This document shows, piece by piece, positions 11,601-25,620 of a DNA stretch of 64,000 bases. Location of the stretch: NCBI GenBank assembly GCA_038380435.1, contig JAWZYU010000011.1:76691501-76755500 (forward strand). The letters are read 5' to 3'. Each line of letters starts with the position of its first letter. Position 1 is the stretch's first letter. The notes below the pieces were generated by a model. That model had not been told where the DNA came from. It saw nothing but the letters and a program-made list of their open reading frames with translations, and did not search any database. The position numbers and the translations under genes are program-made. The DNA is from Ryuthela nishihirai. Taxonomy: Eukaryota; Arthropoda; Arachnida; Araneae; Heptathelidae.

Positions 11601-14033
11601 TGATTAGTTTAGTTTCACATTTCGTCTGAATTCGTCTGATTAGTTTAGTTTCACATTTCGTCTGATTTTGTCTCATTAGTTAAGTTTCACATTTCGTCTG
11701 AATTCGTCTGATTAGTTTAGTTTTATGTTTCGTCTGAATTCGCCTCATTAGTTTTGTTTCACATTTCATCTGAATTCGTCTGATTAGTTAAGCTTCACAT
11801 TTCGTCTGAATTCGTCTGATTAGTTTAATTTCACATTTCGTCTGAATTCGTCTGATTAGTTTAGTTTTATGTTTCGTCTGAATTCGTCTGATTAGTTTAA
11901 TTTCACATTTCGCCTGAATTCATCTGATTAGTTTAGTTTCACATTTCGTCGGAATTCGTCTCATAAGTTCAGTTTCACATTTCGTCTGATTTTGTCTGAT
12001 TAGTTAAGTTTCACATTTCGTCTGAATTCGTCTGATTAGTTTAGTTTCACATTTCGTCTGATTTCGTCTGATTAGTTTAGTTTCACATTTCGTCTGATTT
12101 CGTCTGATTAGTTTAATTTCACGTTTCGTCTGATTTTGTCTGATTAGTTTAGTTTCACATTTCGTCTGAATTCGTCTGATTATTTTAATCTCACATTTCG
12201 TCGGAATTCATCTGATTAGTTTAGTTTCACATTTGTACAGATTTTGTTTGATTAGTTTAGTTTCACATTTGTACTGATTTTGTTTGATTAGTTTAGTTTC
12301 ACATTTCATCTGATTTCGTCTGATTAGTTTAATTTCACATTTAGTCTGAATTCGTCCGATTAGTTAAGTTTCACATTTCGTCTGATTTCGTCTGATTAGT
12401 TTAGTTTCACATTTCGTCTGAATTCGTCTGATTAGTTTAGTTTCACATTTCGTCTGAATTCGTCTGGTTAGTTTAGTTTCATATTTCGTCTGATTTTGTC
12501 TCATTAGTTAAGTTTCCCATTTCGTCTGAATTCGTCTGATAAGTTTAGTTTTATGTTTCGTCTGAATTCGCCTCATTAGTTTTGTTTCACATTTCATCTG
12601 AATTCGTCTGATTAGTTAAGCTTCACATTTCGTCTGAATTCGTCTGATTAGTTTAATTTCACATTTCGTCTGAATTCGTCTGATTAGTTTAGTTTTATGT
12701 TTCGTCTGAATTCGTCTGATTAGTTAATTTCACATTTCGCCTGAATTCATCTGATTAGTTTAGTTTCACATTTCGTCGGAATTCGTCTCATAAGTTCAGT
12801 TTCACATTTCGTCTGATTTTGTCTGATTAGTTAAGTTTCACATTTCGTCTGAATTCGTCTGATTAGTTTAATTTCACATTTCGTCTGAATTCGTCTGATT
12901 AGTTTAGTTTCACATTTCTTCTGAATTCGTCTGAAGAGTTTAGTTTCACATTTCGTCTGAATTCGTCTGCTTAGTTTAGTTTCACATTTCGTCTGATTTT
13001 GTCTGATTAGTTAAGTTTCACATTTCGTCTGAATTCGTCTGATTAGTTTAGTTATATGTTTCGTCTGAATTCGCCTGATTAGTTTAGTTTCACATTTCTT
13101 CTGAATTCGTCTGATTAGTTAAGTTTCACATTTCGTCTGAATTCTTCTGATTAGTTTAATTTAACATTTCGTCTGAATTCGTCTGATTAGTTTAGTTTCA
13201 CATTTCGTCTGAATTCGTCCGATTAGTTAAGTTTCACATTTCGTCTGAATTCGTCTGATTAGTTCAGTTTCACATATCGTCTGATTGTCTGATTAGTTAA
13301 CTTTCATATTTCGTCTCATTAGTTTAGTTTTATGTTTGGTCTGAATTCGTCTGATTAGTTTAATTTCACATTTCGCCTGAATTCGTCTGATTAGTTTAGT
13401 TTCACATTTCCTCGGAATTCCTCTCAATAGTTTAGTTTCACATTTCGTCTGATTTTGTCTGATTACTTAAGTTTCACATTTCGTCTGAATTCGTCTGATT
13501 AGTTTAGTTTTATATTTCGTCTGATTTTGTCTGATTAGTTTAGTTTCACATTTCGTCTGTTTTGTCTAATTAGTTTAGTTTCACATTTCGTCTGAATTCG
13601 TCAGATTAGTTTAATTTCACATTTCGTCTGAATTCGTCTGATTAGTTTACTTTCACATTTCGTCTGAATTCGTCCGATTAGTTTAATTTCACATTTCGTC
13701 TGATTTTGTCCGATTAGTTTAGTTTCACATTTCGTCTGAATTCGTCCGATTAGTTTAATTTCACATTTCGTCTGAATTCGTCTGATTAGTTTAATTTCAC
13801 ATTTCCTCTGAATTCGTCTGATTAGTTTAGTTTCAGATTTCGTCTGATTTTGTCTGCTTAGTTTAGTTTCACATTTCGTCTGATTTTGTCTGATTAGTTT
13901 AATTTCACATTTCGTCTGAATTCGTCTGATTAGTTTAGTTTCACATTTCGTCTGATTTTGTCTGATTAGTTTAGTTTCACATTTCTTCTGATTTCGTCTG
14001 ATTAGTTTAATTTCACGTTTCGTCTGAATTCGT
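8621..14033 (+). repeat. ~5.4-kb higher-order block, copy 2
   Basis: This is the second copy of the block at 2896-8345. It keeps the same order of rare variants, including the tttggtctg monomer (7681 in copy 1, 13334 here). It differs by scattered single-base changes, the loss of two monomers and the gain of one 35-bp monomer near 13560. Its right part overlaps the left copy of the 4,630-bp duplication that starts at 11881, so that duplication came after the 5.4-kb one. Confidence 0.85.
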
Positions 14034-16510
14034 CTCATTAGTTTAATATCACATTTCGTCTGAATTCGTCTGATTAGTTTAGTTTCACATTTCGTCTGAA
14101 TTCGTCCGATTAGTTTAATTTCACATTTCGTCTGCTTTTGTCTGATTAATTTCATTTCACACTTCGTCTGAATTCGTCCGAGTAGTTAAGTTTCACATTT
14201 CGTCTGAATTCGTCCGATTTGTTTAATTTCACATTTCGTCTGAATTTGTCTGATTATTTTAATCTCACATTTCGTCGGAATTCGTCTGATTAGTTTAATT
14301 TCACATTTCGTCTGATTTTGTCTGATTAGTTTAATTTCACATTTCGTCTGAATTCGTCTGATTAGTTTAGTTTTATATTTCGTCTGTATTCGCCTGATTA
14401 GTTTAATTTCACATTTCGTCTGAATTCGTCTCATTAGTTTAATTTCACATTTCGTCTGAATTCGTCTGATTAGTTTAATTTCACATTACGTCTGATTTTG
14501 TCTGATTAGTTTAGTTTCACATTTCGTCTGAATTCGTCCGATTAGTTTAATTTCACATTTCTTCTGAATTCGTCTGATTAGTTTAATTTCACATTTCCTC
14601 TGAATTCGTCTGATTAGTTTAGTTTCACATTTCGTCTGATTTTGTCTGCTTAGTTTAGTTTCACATTTCGTCTGATTTTGTCTGATTAGTTTAATTTCAC
14701 ATTTCGTCTGAATTCGTCTGATTAGTTTAGTTTCACATTTCGTCTGATTTCGTCTGATTAGTTTAGTTTCACATTTCGTCTGATTTCGTCTGATTAGTTT
14801 AATTTCACGTTTCGTCTGATTTCGTCTGATTAGTTTAATTTCACGTTTCGTCTGAATTCGTCTCATTAGTTTAATATCACATTTCGTCTGAATTCGTCTG
14901 ATTAGTTTAGTTTCACATTTCGTCTGAATTCGTCCGATTAGTTTAATTTCACATTTCGTCTGAATTCGTCAGATTAGTTTAGTTTCACATTTCGTCTGAT
15001 TTTGTCTGATTAGTTTAGTTTCACATTTCGTCTGAATTCGTCTGATTATTTTAATCTCACATTTCGTCGGAATTCATCTGATTAGTTTAGTTTCATATTT
15101 GTACTGATTTTGTTTGATTAGTTTAGTTTCACATTTCATCTGATTTCGTCTGATTAGTTTAATTTCACATTTAGTCTGAATTCGTCCGATTAGTTTAGTT
15201 TCACATTTCTTCTGAATTCGTCTGAATAGTTTAGTTTCACATTTCGTCTGAATTCGTCTGCTTAGTTTAGTTTCACATTTCGTCTGATTTTGTCTGATTA
15301 GTTAAGTTTCACATTTCGTCTGAATTCGTCTGATTAGTTTAGTTATATGTTTCGTCGGAATTCGCCTGATTAGTTTAGTTTCACATTTCTTCTGAATTCG
15401 TCTGATTACTTAAGTTTCACATTTCGTCTGAATTCTTCTGATTAGTTTAATTTAACATTTCGTCTGAATTCGTCTGATTAGTTTAGTTTCACATTTCGTC
15501 TGAATTCGTCTGATTAGTTTACATTCACATTTCGTCTGAATTCGTCCGATTAGTTTAATTTCACATTTCGTCTGATTTTGTCTGATTAGTTTAGTTTCAC
15601 ATTTCGTCTGAATTCGTCCGATTAGTTTAATTTCACATTTCGTCTGACTTCGTCTGATTAGTTTAATTTCACATTTCCTCTGAATTCGTCTGATTAGTTT
15701 AGTTTCACATTTCGTCTGATTTTGTCTGCTTAGTTTAGTTTCACATTTCGTCTGATTTTGTCTGATTAGTTTAATTTCACATTTCGTCTGAATTCGTCTG
15801 ATTAGTTAAGTTTCACATTTCGTCTGATTTTGTCTGATTAGTTTAGTTTCACGTTTCGTCTGATTTCGTCTGATTAGTTTAATTTCACGTTTCGTCTGAA
15901 TTCGTCTCATTAGTTTAATATCACATTTCGTCTGAATTCGTCTGATTAGTTTAGTTTCACATTTCGTCTGAATTCGTCCGATTAGTTTAATTTCACATTT
16001 CGTCTGAATTCGTCTGATTAGTTTAGTTTCACATTTCGTCTGATTTTGTCTGATTAGTTTAGTTTCACATTTCGTCTGAATTCGTCTGATTATTTTAATC
16101 TCACATTTCGTCGGAATTCATCTGATTAGTTTAATTTCACATTTCGTCTGATTTTGTCTGATCAGTTTAGTTTCACATTTCGTCTGAATTCGTCTGATTA
16201 GTTTAGTTTTATGTTTCGTCTGAATTCGCCTGATTAGTTTAATTTCACATTTCGTCTGAATTCGTCTGATTAGTTTAATTTCACATTTCGTCTGAATTCG
16301 TCTGATTAGTTTAATTTCACATTACGTCTGATTTTGTCTGATTAGTTTAGTTTCACATTTCGTCTGAATTCGTCCGATTAGTTTAATTTCACATTTCGTC
16401 TGAATTCGTCTGATTAGTTTAATTTCACATTTCGTCTGATTTTGTCTGATTAGTTTAGTTTCACATTTCGTCTGATTTCGTCTGATTAGTTTAATTTCAC
16501 GTTTCGTCTG
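11881..16510 (+). repeat. 4,630-bp tandem duplication, left copy
   Basis: This copy and 16511-21140 abut exactly and match at a constant offset of 4,630 bp, with no length change where I compared them. Even private variants are shared, for example tgtacag near 12235 and 16865, tctgtattcgcc near 14386 and 19016, and tctgacttcg near 15647 and 20277. I noticed only two substitutions: 14540 g against 19170 a, and 15853 g against 20483 a. 4,630 is not a multiple of 36 because the unit contains short monomers. Confidence 0.92.
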
Positions 16511-19500
16511 AATTCGTCTGATTAGTTTAATTTCACATTTCGCCTGAATTCATCTGATTAGTTTAGTTTCACATTTCGTCGGAATTCGTCTCATAAGTTC
16601 AGTTTCACATTTCGTCTGATTTTGTCTGATTAGTTAAGTTTCACATTTCGTCTGAATTCGTCTGATTAGTTTAGTTTCACATTTCGTCTGATTTCGTCTG
16701 ATTAGTTTAGTTTCACATTTCGTCTGATTTCGTCTGATTAGTTTAATTTCACGTTTCGTCTGATTTTGTCTGATTAGTTTAGTTTCACATTTCGTCTGAA
16801 TTCGTCTGATTATTTTAATCTCACATTTCGTCGGAATTCATCTGATTAGTTTAGTTTCACATTTGTACAGATTTTGTTTGATTAGTTTAGTTTCACATTT
16901 GTACTGATTTTGTTTGATTAGTTTAGTTTCACATTTCATCTGATTTCGTCTGATTAGTTTAATTTCACATTTAGTCTGAATTCGTCCGATTAGTTAAGTT
17001 TCACATTTCGTCTGATTTCGTCTGATTAGTTTAGTTTCACATTTCGTCTGAATTCGTCTGATTAGTTTAGTTTCACATTTCGTCTGAATTCGTCTGGTTA
17101 GTTTAGTTTCATATTTCGTCTGATTTTGTCTCATTAGTTAAGTTTCCCATTTCGTCTGAATTCGTCTGATAAGTTTAGTTTTATGTTTCGTCTGAATTCG
17201 CCTCATTAGTTTTGTTTCACATTTCATCTGAATTCGTCTGATTAGTTAAGCTTCACATTTCGTCTGAATTCGTCTGATTAGTTTAATTTCACATTTCGTC
17301 TGAATTCGTCTGATTAGTTTAGTTTTATGTTTCGTCTGAATTCGTCTGATTAGTTAATTTCACATTTCGCCTGAATTCATCTGATTAGTTTAGTTTCACA
17401 TTTCGTCGGAATTCGTCTCATAAGTTCAGTTTCACATTTCGTCTGATTTTGTCTGATTAGTTAAGTTTCACATTTCGTCTGAATTCGTCTGATTAGTTTA
17501 ATTTCACATTTCGTCTGAATTCGTCTGATTAGTTTAGTTTCACATTTCTTCTGAATTCGTCTGAAGAGTTTAGTTTCACATTTCGTCTGAATTCGTCTGC
17601 TTAGTTTAGTTTCACATTTCGTCTGATTTTGTCTGATTAGTTAAGTTTCACATTTCGTCTGAATTCGTCTGATTAGTTTAGTTATATGTTTCGTCTGAAT
17701 TCGCCTGATTAGTTTAGTTTCACATTTCTTCTGAATTCGTCTGATTAGTTAAGTTTCACATTTCGTCTGAATTCTTCTGATTAGTTTAATTTAACATTTC
17801 GTCTGAATTCGTCTGATTAGTTTAGTTTCACATTTCGTCTGAATTCGTCCGATTAGTTAAGTTTCACATTTCGTCTGAATTCGTCTGATTAGTTCAGTTT
17901 CACATATCGTCTGATTGTCTGATTAGTTAACTTTCATATTTCGTCTCATTAGTTTAGTTTTATGTTTGGTCTGAATTCGTCTGATTAGTTTAATTTCACA
18001 TTTCGCCTGAATTCGTCTGATTAGTTTAGTTTCACATTTCCTCGGAATTCCTCTCAATAGTTTAGTTTCACATTTCGTCTGATTTTGTCTGATTACTTAA
18101 GTTTCACATTTCGTCTGAATTCGTCTGATTAGTTTAGTTTTATATTTCGTCTGATTTTGTCTGATTAGTTTAGTTTCACATTTCGTCTGTTTTGTCTAAT
18201 TAGTTTAGTTTCACATTTCGTCTGAATTCGTCAGATTAGTTTAATTTCACATTTCGTCTGAATTCGTCTGATTAGTTTACTTTCACATTTCGTCTGAATT
18301 CGTCCGATTAGTTTAATTTCACATTTCGTCTGATTTTGTCCGATTAGTTTAGTTTCACATTTCGTCTGAATTCGTCCGATTAGTTTAATTTCACATTTCG
18401 TCTGAATTCGTCTGATTAGTTTAATTTCACATTTCCTCTGAATTCGTCTGATTAGTTTAGTTTCAGATTTCGTCTGATTTTGTCTGCTTAGTTTAGTTTC
18501 ACATTTCGTCTGATTTTGTCTGATTAGTTTAATTTCACATTTCGTCTGAATTCGTCTGATTAGTTTAGTTTCACATTTCGTCTGATTTTGTCTGATTAGT
18601 TTAGTTTCACATTTCTTCTGATTTCGTCTGATTAGTTTAATTTCACGTTTCGTCTGAATTCGTCTCATTAGTTTAATATCACATTTCGTCTGAATTCGTC
18701 TGATTAGTTTAGTTTCACATTTCGTCTGAATTCGTCCGATTAGTTTAATTTCACATTTCGTCTGCTTTTGTCTGATTAATTTCATTTCACACTTCGTCTG
18801 AATTCGTCCGAGTAGTTAAGTTTCACATTTCGTCTGAATTCGTCCGATTTGTTTAATTTCACATTTCGTCTGAATTTGTCTGATTATTTTAATCTCACAT
18901 TTCGTCGGAATTCGTCTGATTAGTTTAATTTCACATTTCGTCTGATTTTGTCTGATTAGTTTAATTTCACATTTCGTCTGAATTCGTCTGATTAGTTTAG
19001 TTTTATATTTCGTCTGTATTCGCCTGATTAGTTTAATTTCACATTTCGTCTGAATTCGTCTCATTAGTTTAATTTCACATTTCGTCTGAATTCGTCTGAT
19101 TAGTTTAATTTCACATTACGTCTGATTTTGTCTGATTAGTTTAGTTTCACATTTCGTCTGAATTCGTCCAATTAGTTTAATTTCACATTTCTTCTGAATT
19201 CGTCTGATTAGTTTAATTTCACATTTCCTCTGAATTCGTCTGATTAGTTTAGTTTCACATTTCGTCTGATTTTGTCTGCTTAGTTTAGTTTCACATTTCG
19301 TCTGATTTTGTCTGATTAGTTTAATTTCACATTTCGTCTGAATTCGTCTGATTAGTTTAGTTTCACATTTCGTCTGATTTCGTCTGATTAGTTTAGTTTC
19401 ACATTTCGTCTGATTTCGTCTGATTAGTTTAATTTCACGTTTCGTCTGATTTCGTCTGATTAGTTTAATTTCACGTTTCGTCTGAATTCGTCTCATTAGT

Positions 19501-21140
19501 TTAATATCACATTTCGTCTGAATTCGTCTGATTAGTTTAGTTTCACATTTCGTCTGAATTCGTCCGATTAGTTTAATTTCACATTTCGTCTGAATTCGTC
19601 AGATTAGTTTAGTTTCACATTTCGTCTGATTTTGTCTGATTAGTTTAGTTTCACATTTCGTCTGAATTCGTCTGATTATTTTAATCTCACATTTCGTCGG
19701 AATTCATCTGATTAGTTTAGTTTCATATTTGTACTGATTTTGTTTGATTAGTTTAGTTTCACATTTCATCTGATTTCGTCTGATTAGTTTAATTTCACAT
19801 TTAGTCTGAATTCGTCCGATTAGTTTAGTTTCACATTTCTTCTGAATTCGTCTGAATAGTTTAGTTTCACATTTCGTCTGAATTCGTCTGCTTAGTTTAG
19901 TTTCACATTTCGTCTGATTTTGTCTGATTAGTTAAGTTTCACATTTCGTCTGAATTCGTCTGATTAGTTTAGTTATATGTTTCGTCGGAATTCGCCTGAT
20001 TAGTTTAGTTTCACATTTCTTCTGAATTCGTCTGATTACTTAAGTTTCACATTTCGTCTGAATTCTTCTGATTAGTTTAATTTAACATTTCGTCTGAATT
20101 CGTCTGATTAGTTTAGTTTCACATTTCGTCTGAATTCGTCTGATTAGTTTACATTCACATTTCGTCTGAATTCGTCCGATTAGTTTAATTTCACATTTCG
20201 TCTGATTTTGTCTGATTAGTTTAGTTTCACATTTCGTCTGAATTCGTCCGATTAGTTTAATTTCACATTTCGTCTGACTTCGTCTGATTAGTTTAATTTC
20301 ACATTTCCTCTGAATTCGTCTGATTAGTTTAGTTTCACATTTCGTCTGATTTTGTCTGCTTAGTTTAGTTTCACATTTCGTCTGATTTTGTCTGATTAGT
20401 TTAATTTCACATTTCGTCTGAATTCGTCTGATTAGTTAAGTTTCACATTTCGTCTGATTTTGTCTGATTAGTTTAGTTTCACATTTCGTCTGATTTCGTC
20501 TGATTAGTTTAATTTCACGTTTCGTCTGAATTCGTCTCATTAGTTTAATATCACATTTCGTCTGAATTCGTCTGATTAGTTTAGTTTCACATTTCGTCTG
20601 AATTCGTCCGATTAGTTTAATTTCACATTTCGTCTGAATTCGTCTGATTAGTTTAGTTTCACATTTCGTCTGATTTTGTCTGATTAGTTTAGTTTCACAT
20701 TTCGTCTGAATTCGTCTGATTATTTTAATCTCACATTTCGTCGGAATTCATCTGATTAGTTTAATTTCACATTTCGTCTGATTTTGTCTGATCAGTTTAG
20801 TTTCACATTTCGTCTGAATTCGTCTGATTAGTTTAGTTTTATGTTTCGTCTGAATTCGCCTGATTAGTTTAATTTCACATTTCGTCTGAATTCGTCTGAT
20901 TAGTTTAATTTCACATTTCGTCTGAATTCGTCTGATTAGTTTAATTTCACATTACGTCTGATTTTGTCTGATTAGTTTAGTTTCACATTTCGTCTGAATT
21001 CGTCCGATTAGTTTAATTTCACATTTCGTCTGAATTCGTCTGATTAGTTTAATTTCACATTTCGTCTGATTTTGTCTGATTAGTTTAGTTTCACATTTCG
21101 TCTGATTTCGTCTGATTAGTTTAATTTCACGTTTCGTCTG
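16511..21140 (+). repeat. 4,630-bp tandem duplication, right copy
   Basis: This is the right copy of the nearly perfect duplication described at 11881-16510. Its last ~900 bp (from 20221) is also the first part of the 1,800-bp repeat series, so the two amplifications overlap. The very low divergence implies a recent event, active homogenisation, or an assembly duplication. Confidence 0.92.
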
Positions 21141-22020
21141 AATTCGTCTCATTAGTTTAATATCACATTTCGTCTGAATTCGTCTGATTAGTTTAGTTTC
21201 ACATTTCGTCTGAATTCGTCCGATTAGTTTAATTTCACATTTCGTCTGCTTTTGTCTGATTAATTTCATTTCACATTTCGTCTGAATTCGTCCGAGTAGT
21301 TAAGTTTCACATTTCGTCTGAATTCGTCCGATTAGTTTAATTTCACATTTCGTCTGAATTCGTCTGATTATTTTAATCTCACATTTCGTCGGAATTCGTC
21401 TGATTAGTTTAATTTCACATTTCGTCTGATTTTGTCTGATTAGTTTAATTTCACATTTCGTCTGAATTCGTCTGATTAGTTTAGTTTTATGTTTCGTCTG
21501 AATTCGCCTGATTAGTTTAATTTCACATTTCGTCTGAATTCGTCTCATTAGTTTAATTTCACATTTCGTCTGAATTCGTCTGATTAGTTTAATTTCACAT
21601 TACGTCTGATTTTGTCTGATTAGTTTAGTTTCACATTTCGTCTGAATTCGTCCGATTAGTTTAATTTCACATTTCGTCTGAATTCGTCTGATTAGTTTAA
21701 TTTCACATTTCCTCTGAATTCGTCTGATTAGATTAGTTTCACATTTCGTCTGATTTTGTCTGCTTAGTTTAGTTTCACATTTCGTCTGATTTTGTCTGAT
21801 TAGTTTAATTTCACATTTCGTCTGAATTCGTCTGATTAGTTTAGTTTCACATTTCGTCTGATTTCGTCTGATTAGTTTAGTTTCACATTTCGTCTCATTT
21901 CGTCTGATTAGTTTAATTTCACGTTTCGTCTGATTTCGTCTGATTAGTTTAATTTCACGTTTCGTCTGAATTCGTCTCATTAGTTTAATATCACATTTCG
22001 TCTGAATTCGTCTGATTAGT
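20221..22020 (+). repeat. 1,800-bp higher-order unit, copy 1 of 4
   Basis: This is the first of four consecutive units of 50 monomers. Each unit holds two monomers with the rare ttacgtctg variant, 648 bp apart (20953 and 21601 here). It also holds a taatctcac/cgtcgg pair and the tgattaatttcatttcac monomer followed by cgtccgagtag. Copy 1 differs from the rest at a few sites, such as the tctgacttcg near 20277. The left edge is set where the match at +1,800 stops, just before 20221. Confidence 0.93.
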
Positions 22021-23820
22021 TTAGTTTCACATTTCGTCTGAATTCGTCCGATTAGTTTAATTTCACATTTCGTCTGAATTCGTCTGATTAGTTTAATTTC
22101 ACATTTCCTCTGAATTCGTCTGATTAGTTTAGTTTCACATTTCGTCTGATTTTGTCTGCTTAGTTTAGTTTCACATTTCGTCTGATTTTGTCTGATTAGT
22201 TTAATTTCACATTTCGTCTGAATTCGTCTGATTAGTTAAGTTTCACATTTCGTCTGATTTTGTCTGATTAGTTTAGTTTCACATTTCGTCTGATTTCGTC
22301 TGATTAGTTTAATTTCACGTTTCGTCTGAATTCGTCTCATTAGTTTAATATCACATTTCGTCTGAATTCGTCTGATTAGTTTAGTTTCACATTTCGTCTG
22401 AATTCGTCCGATTAGTTTAATTTCACATTTCGTCTGAATTCGTCTGATTAGTTTAGTTTCACATTTCGTCTGATTTTGTCTGATTAGTTTAGTTTCACAT
22501 TTCGTCTGAATTCGTCTGATTATTTTAATCTCACATTTCGTCGGAATTCGTCTGATTAGTTTAATTTCACATTTCGTCTGAATTTGTCTGATTAGTTCAG
22601 TTTCACATTTCGTCTGAATTCGTCTGATTAGTTTAGTTTTATGTTTCGACTGAATTCGCCTGATTAGTTTAATTTCACATTTCGTCTGAATTCGTCTGAT
22701 TAGTTTAATTTCACATTTCGTCTGAATTCGTCTGATTAGTTTAATTTCACATTACGTCTGATTTTGTCTGATTAGTTTAGTTTCACATTTCGTCTGAATT
22801 CGTCCGATTAGTTTAATTTCACATTTCGTCTGAATTCGTCTGATTAGTTTAATTTCACATTTCGTCTGATTTTGTCTGATTAGTTTAGTTTCACATTTCG
22901 TCTGATTTCGTCTGATTAGTTTAATTTCACGTTTCGTCTGAATTCGTCTCATTAGTTTAATATCACATTTCGTCTGAATTCGTCTGATTAGTTTAGTTTC
23001 ACATTTCGTCTGAATTCGTCCGATTAGTTTAATTTCACATTTCGTCTGCTTTTGTCTGATTAATTTCATTTCACATTTCGTCTGAATTCGTCCGAGTAGT
23101 TAAGTTTCACATTTCGTCTGAATTCGTCCGATTAGTTTAATTTCACATTTCGTCTGAATTCGTCTGATTATTTTAATCTCACATTTCGTCGGAATTCGTC
23201 TGATTAGTTTAATTTCACATTTCGTCTGATTTTGTCTGATTAGTTTAATTTCACATTTCGTCTGAATTCGTCTGATTAGTTTAGTTTTATGTTTCGTCTG
23301 AATTCGCCTGATTAGTTTAATTTCACATTTCGTCTGAATTCGTCTCATTAGTTTAATTTCACATTTCGTCTGAATTCGTCTGATTAGTTTAATTTCACAT
23401 TACGTCTGATTTTGTCTGATTAGTTTAGTTTCACATTTCGTCTGAATTCGTACGATTAGTTTAATTTCACATTTCGTCTGAATTCGTCTGATTAGTTTAA
23501 TTTCACATTTCCTCTGAATTCGTCTGATTAGATTAGTTTCACATTTCGTCTGATTTTGTCTGCTTAGTTTAGTTTCACATTTCGTCTGATTTTGTCTGAT
23601 TAGTTTAATTTCACATTTCGTCTGAATTCGTCTGATTAGTTTAGTTTCACATTTCGTCTGATTTCGTCTGATTAGCTTAGTTTCACATTTCGTCTCATTT
23701 CGTCTGATTAGTTTAATTTCACGTTTCGTCTGATTTCGTCTGATTAGTTTAATTTCACGTTTCGTCTGAATTCGTCTCATTAGTTTAATATCACATTTCG
23801 TCTGAATTCGTCTGATTAGT
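22021..23820 (+). repeat. 1,800-bp higher-order unit, copy 2 of 4
   Basis: This unit is aligned to copy 1 at exactly +1,800 with no indel seen. Its ttacgtctg monomers are at 22753 and 23401. Private changes include gaatttgtctgattagttcag near 22590, tttcgactg near 22647, and cgtacgatt near 23450. Confidence 0.93.
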
Positions 23821-25620
23821 TTAGTTTCACATTTCGTCTGAATTCGTCCGATTAGTTTAATTTCACATTTCGTCTGAATTCGTCTGATTAGTTTAATTTC
23901 ACATTTCCTCTGAATTCGTCTGATTAGTTTAGTTTCACATTTCGTCTGATTTTGTCTGCTTAGTTTAGTTTCACATTTCGTCTGATTTTGTCTGATTAGT
24001 TTAATTTCACATTTCGTCTGAATTCGTCTGATTAGTTAAGTTTCACATTTCGTCTGATTTTGTCTGATTAGTTTAGTTTCACATTTCGTCTGATTTCGTC
24101 TGATTAGTTTAATTTCACGTTTCGTCTGAATTCGTCTCATTAGTTTAATATCACATTTCGTCTGAATTCGTCTGATTAGTTTAGTTTCACATTTCGTCTG
24201 AATTCGTCCGATTAGTTTAATTTCACATTTCGTCTGAATTCGTCTGATTAGTTTAGTTTCACATTTCGTCTGATTTTGTCTGATTAGTTTAGTTTCACAT
24301 TTCGTCTGAATTCGTCTGATTATTTTAATCTCACATTTCGTCGGAATTCGTCTGATTAGTTTAATTTCACATTTCGTCTGATTTTGTCTGATTAGTTTAG
24401 TTTCACATTTCGTCTGAATTCGTCTGATTAGTTTAGTTTTATGTTTCGTCTGAATTCGCCTGATTAGTTTAATTTCACATTTCGTCTGAATTCGTCTGAT
24501 TAGTTTAATTTCACATTTCGTCTGAATTCGTCTGATTAGTTTAATTTCACATTACGTCTGATTTTGTCTGATTAGTTTAGTTTCACATTTCGTCTGAATT
24601 CGTCCGATTAGTTTAATTTCACATTTCGTCTGAATTCGTCTGATTAGTTTAATTTCACATTTCGTCTGATTTTGTCTGACTAGTTTAGTTTCACATTTCG
24701 TCTGATTTCGTCTGATTAGTTTAATTTCACGTTTCGTCTGAATTCGTCTCATTAGTTTAATATCACATTTCGTCTGAATTCGTCTGATTAGTTTAGTTTC
24801 ACATTTCGTCTGAATTCGTCCGATTAGTTTAATTTCACATTTCGTCTGCTTTTGTCTGATTAATTTCATTTCACATTTCGTCTGAATTCGTCCGAGTAGT
24901 TAAGTTTCACATTTCGTCTGAATTCGTCCGATTAGTTTAATTTCACATTTCGTCTGAATTCGTCTGATTATTTTAATCTCACATTTCGTCGGAATTCGTC
25001 TGATTAGTTTAATTTCACATTTCGTCTGATTTTGTCTGATTAGTTTAATTTCACATTTCGTCTGAATTCGTCTGATTAGTTTAGTTTTATGTTTCGTCTG
25101 AATTCGCCTGATTAGTTTAATTTCACATTTCGTCTGAATTCGTCTCATTAGTTTAATTTCACATTTCGTCTGAATTCGTCTGATTAGTTTAATTTCACAT
25201 TACGTCTGATTTTGTCTGATTAGTTTAGTTTCACATTTCGTCTGAATTCGTCCGATTAGTTTAATTTCACATTTCGTCTGAATTCGTCTGATTAGTTTAA
25301 TTTCACATTTCCTCTGAATTCGTCTGATTAGATTAGTTTCACATTTCGTCTGATTTTGTCTGCTTAGTTTAGTTTCACATTTCGTCTGATTTTTTCTGAT
25401 TAGTTTAATTTCACATTTCGTCTGAATTCGTCTGATTAGTTTAGTTTCACATTTCGTCTGATTTTGTCTGATTAGTTTAGTTTCACATTTCGTCTCATTT
25501 CGTCTGATTAGTTTAATTTCACCTTTCGTCTGATTTCGTCTGATTAGTTTAATTTCACGTTTCGTCTGAATTCGTCTCATTAGTTTAATATCACATTTCG
25601 TCTGAATTCGTCTGATTAGT
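23821..25620 (+). repeat. 1,800-bp higher-order unit, copy 3 of 4
   Basis: This unit is aligned to copies 1 and 2 at exact multiples of 1,800 bp. Its ttacgtctg monomers are at 24553 and 25201. Private changes include tgactagtttag near 24678, a tttttctg near 25391 and tcacctttcg near 25522. It shares the gattagattag variant near 25328 with all the other copies. Confidence 0.93.
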
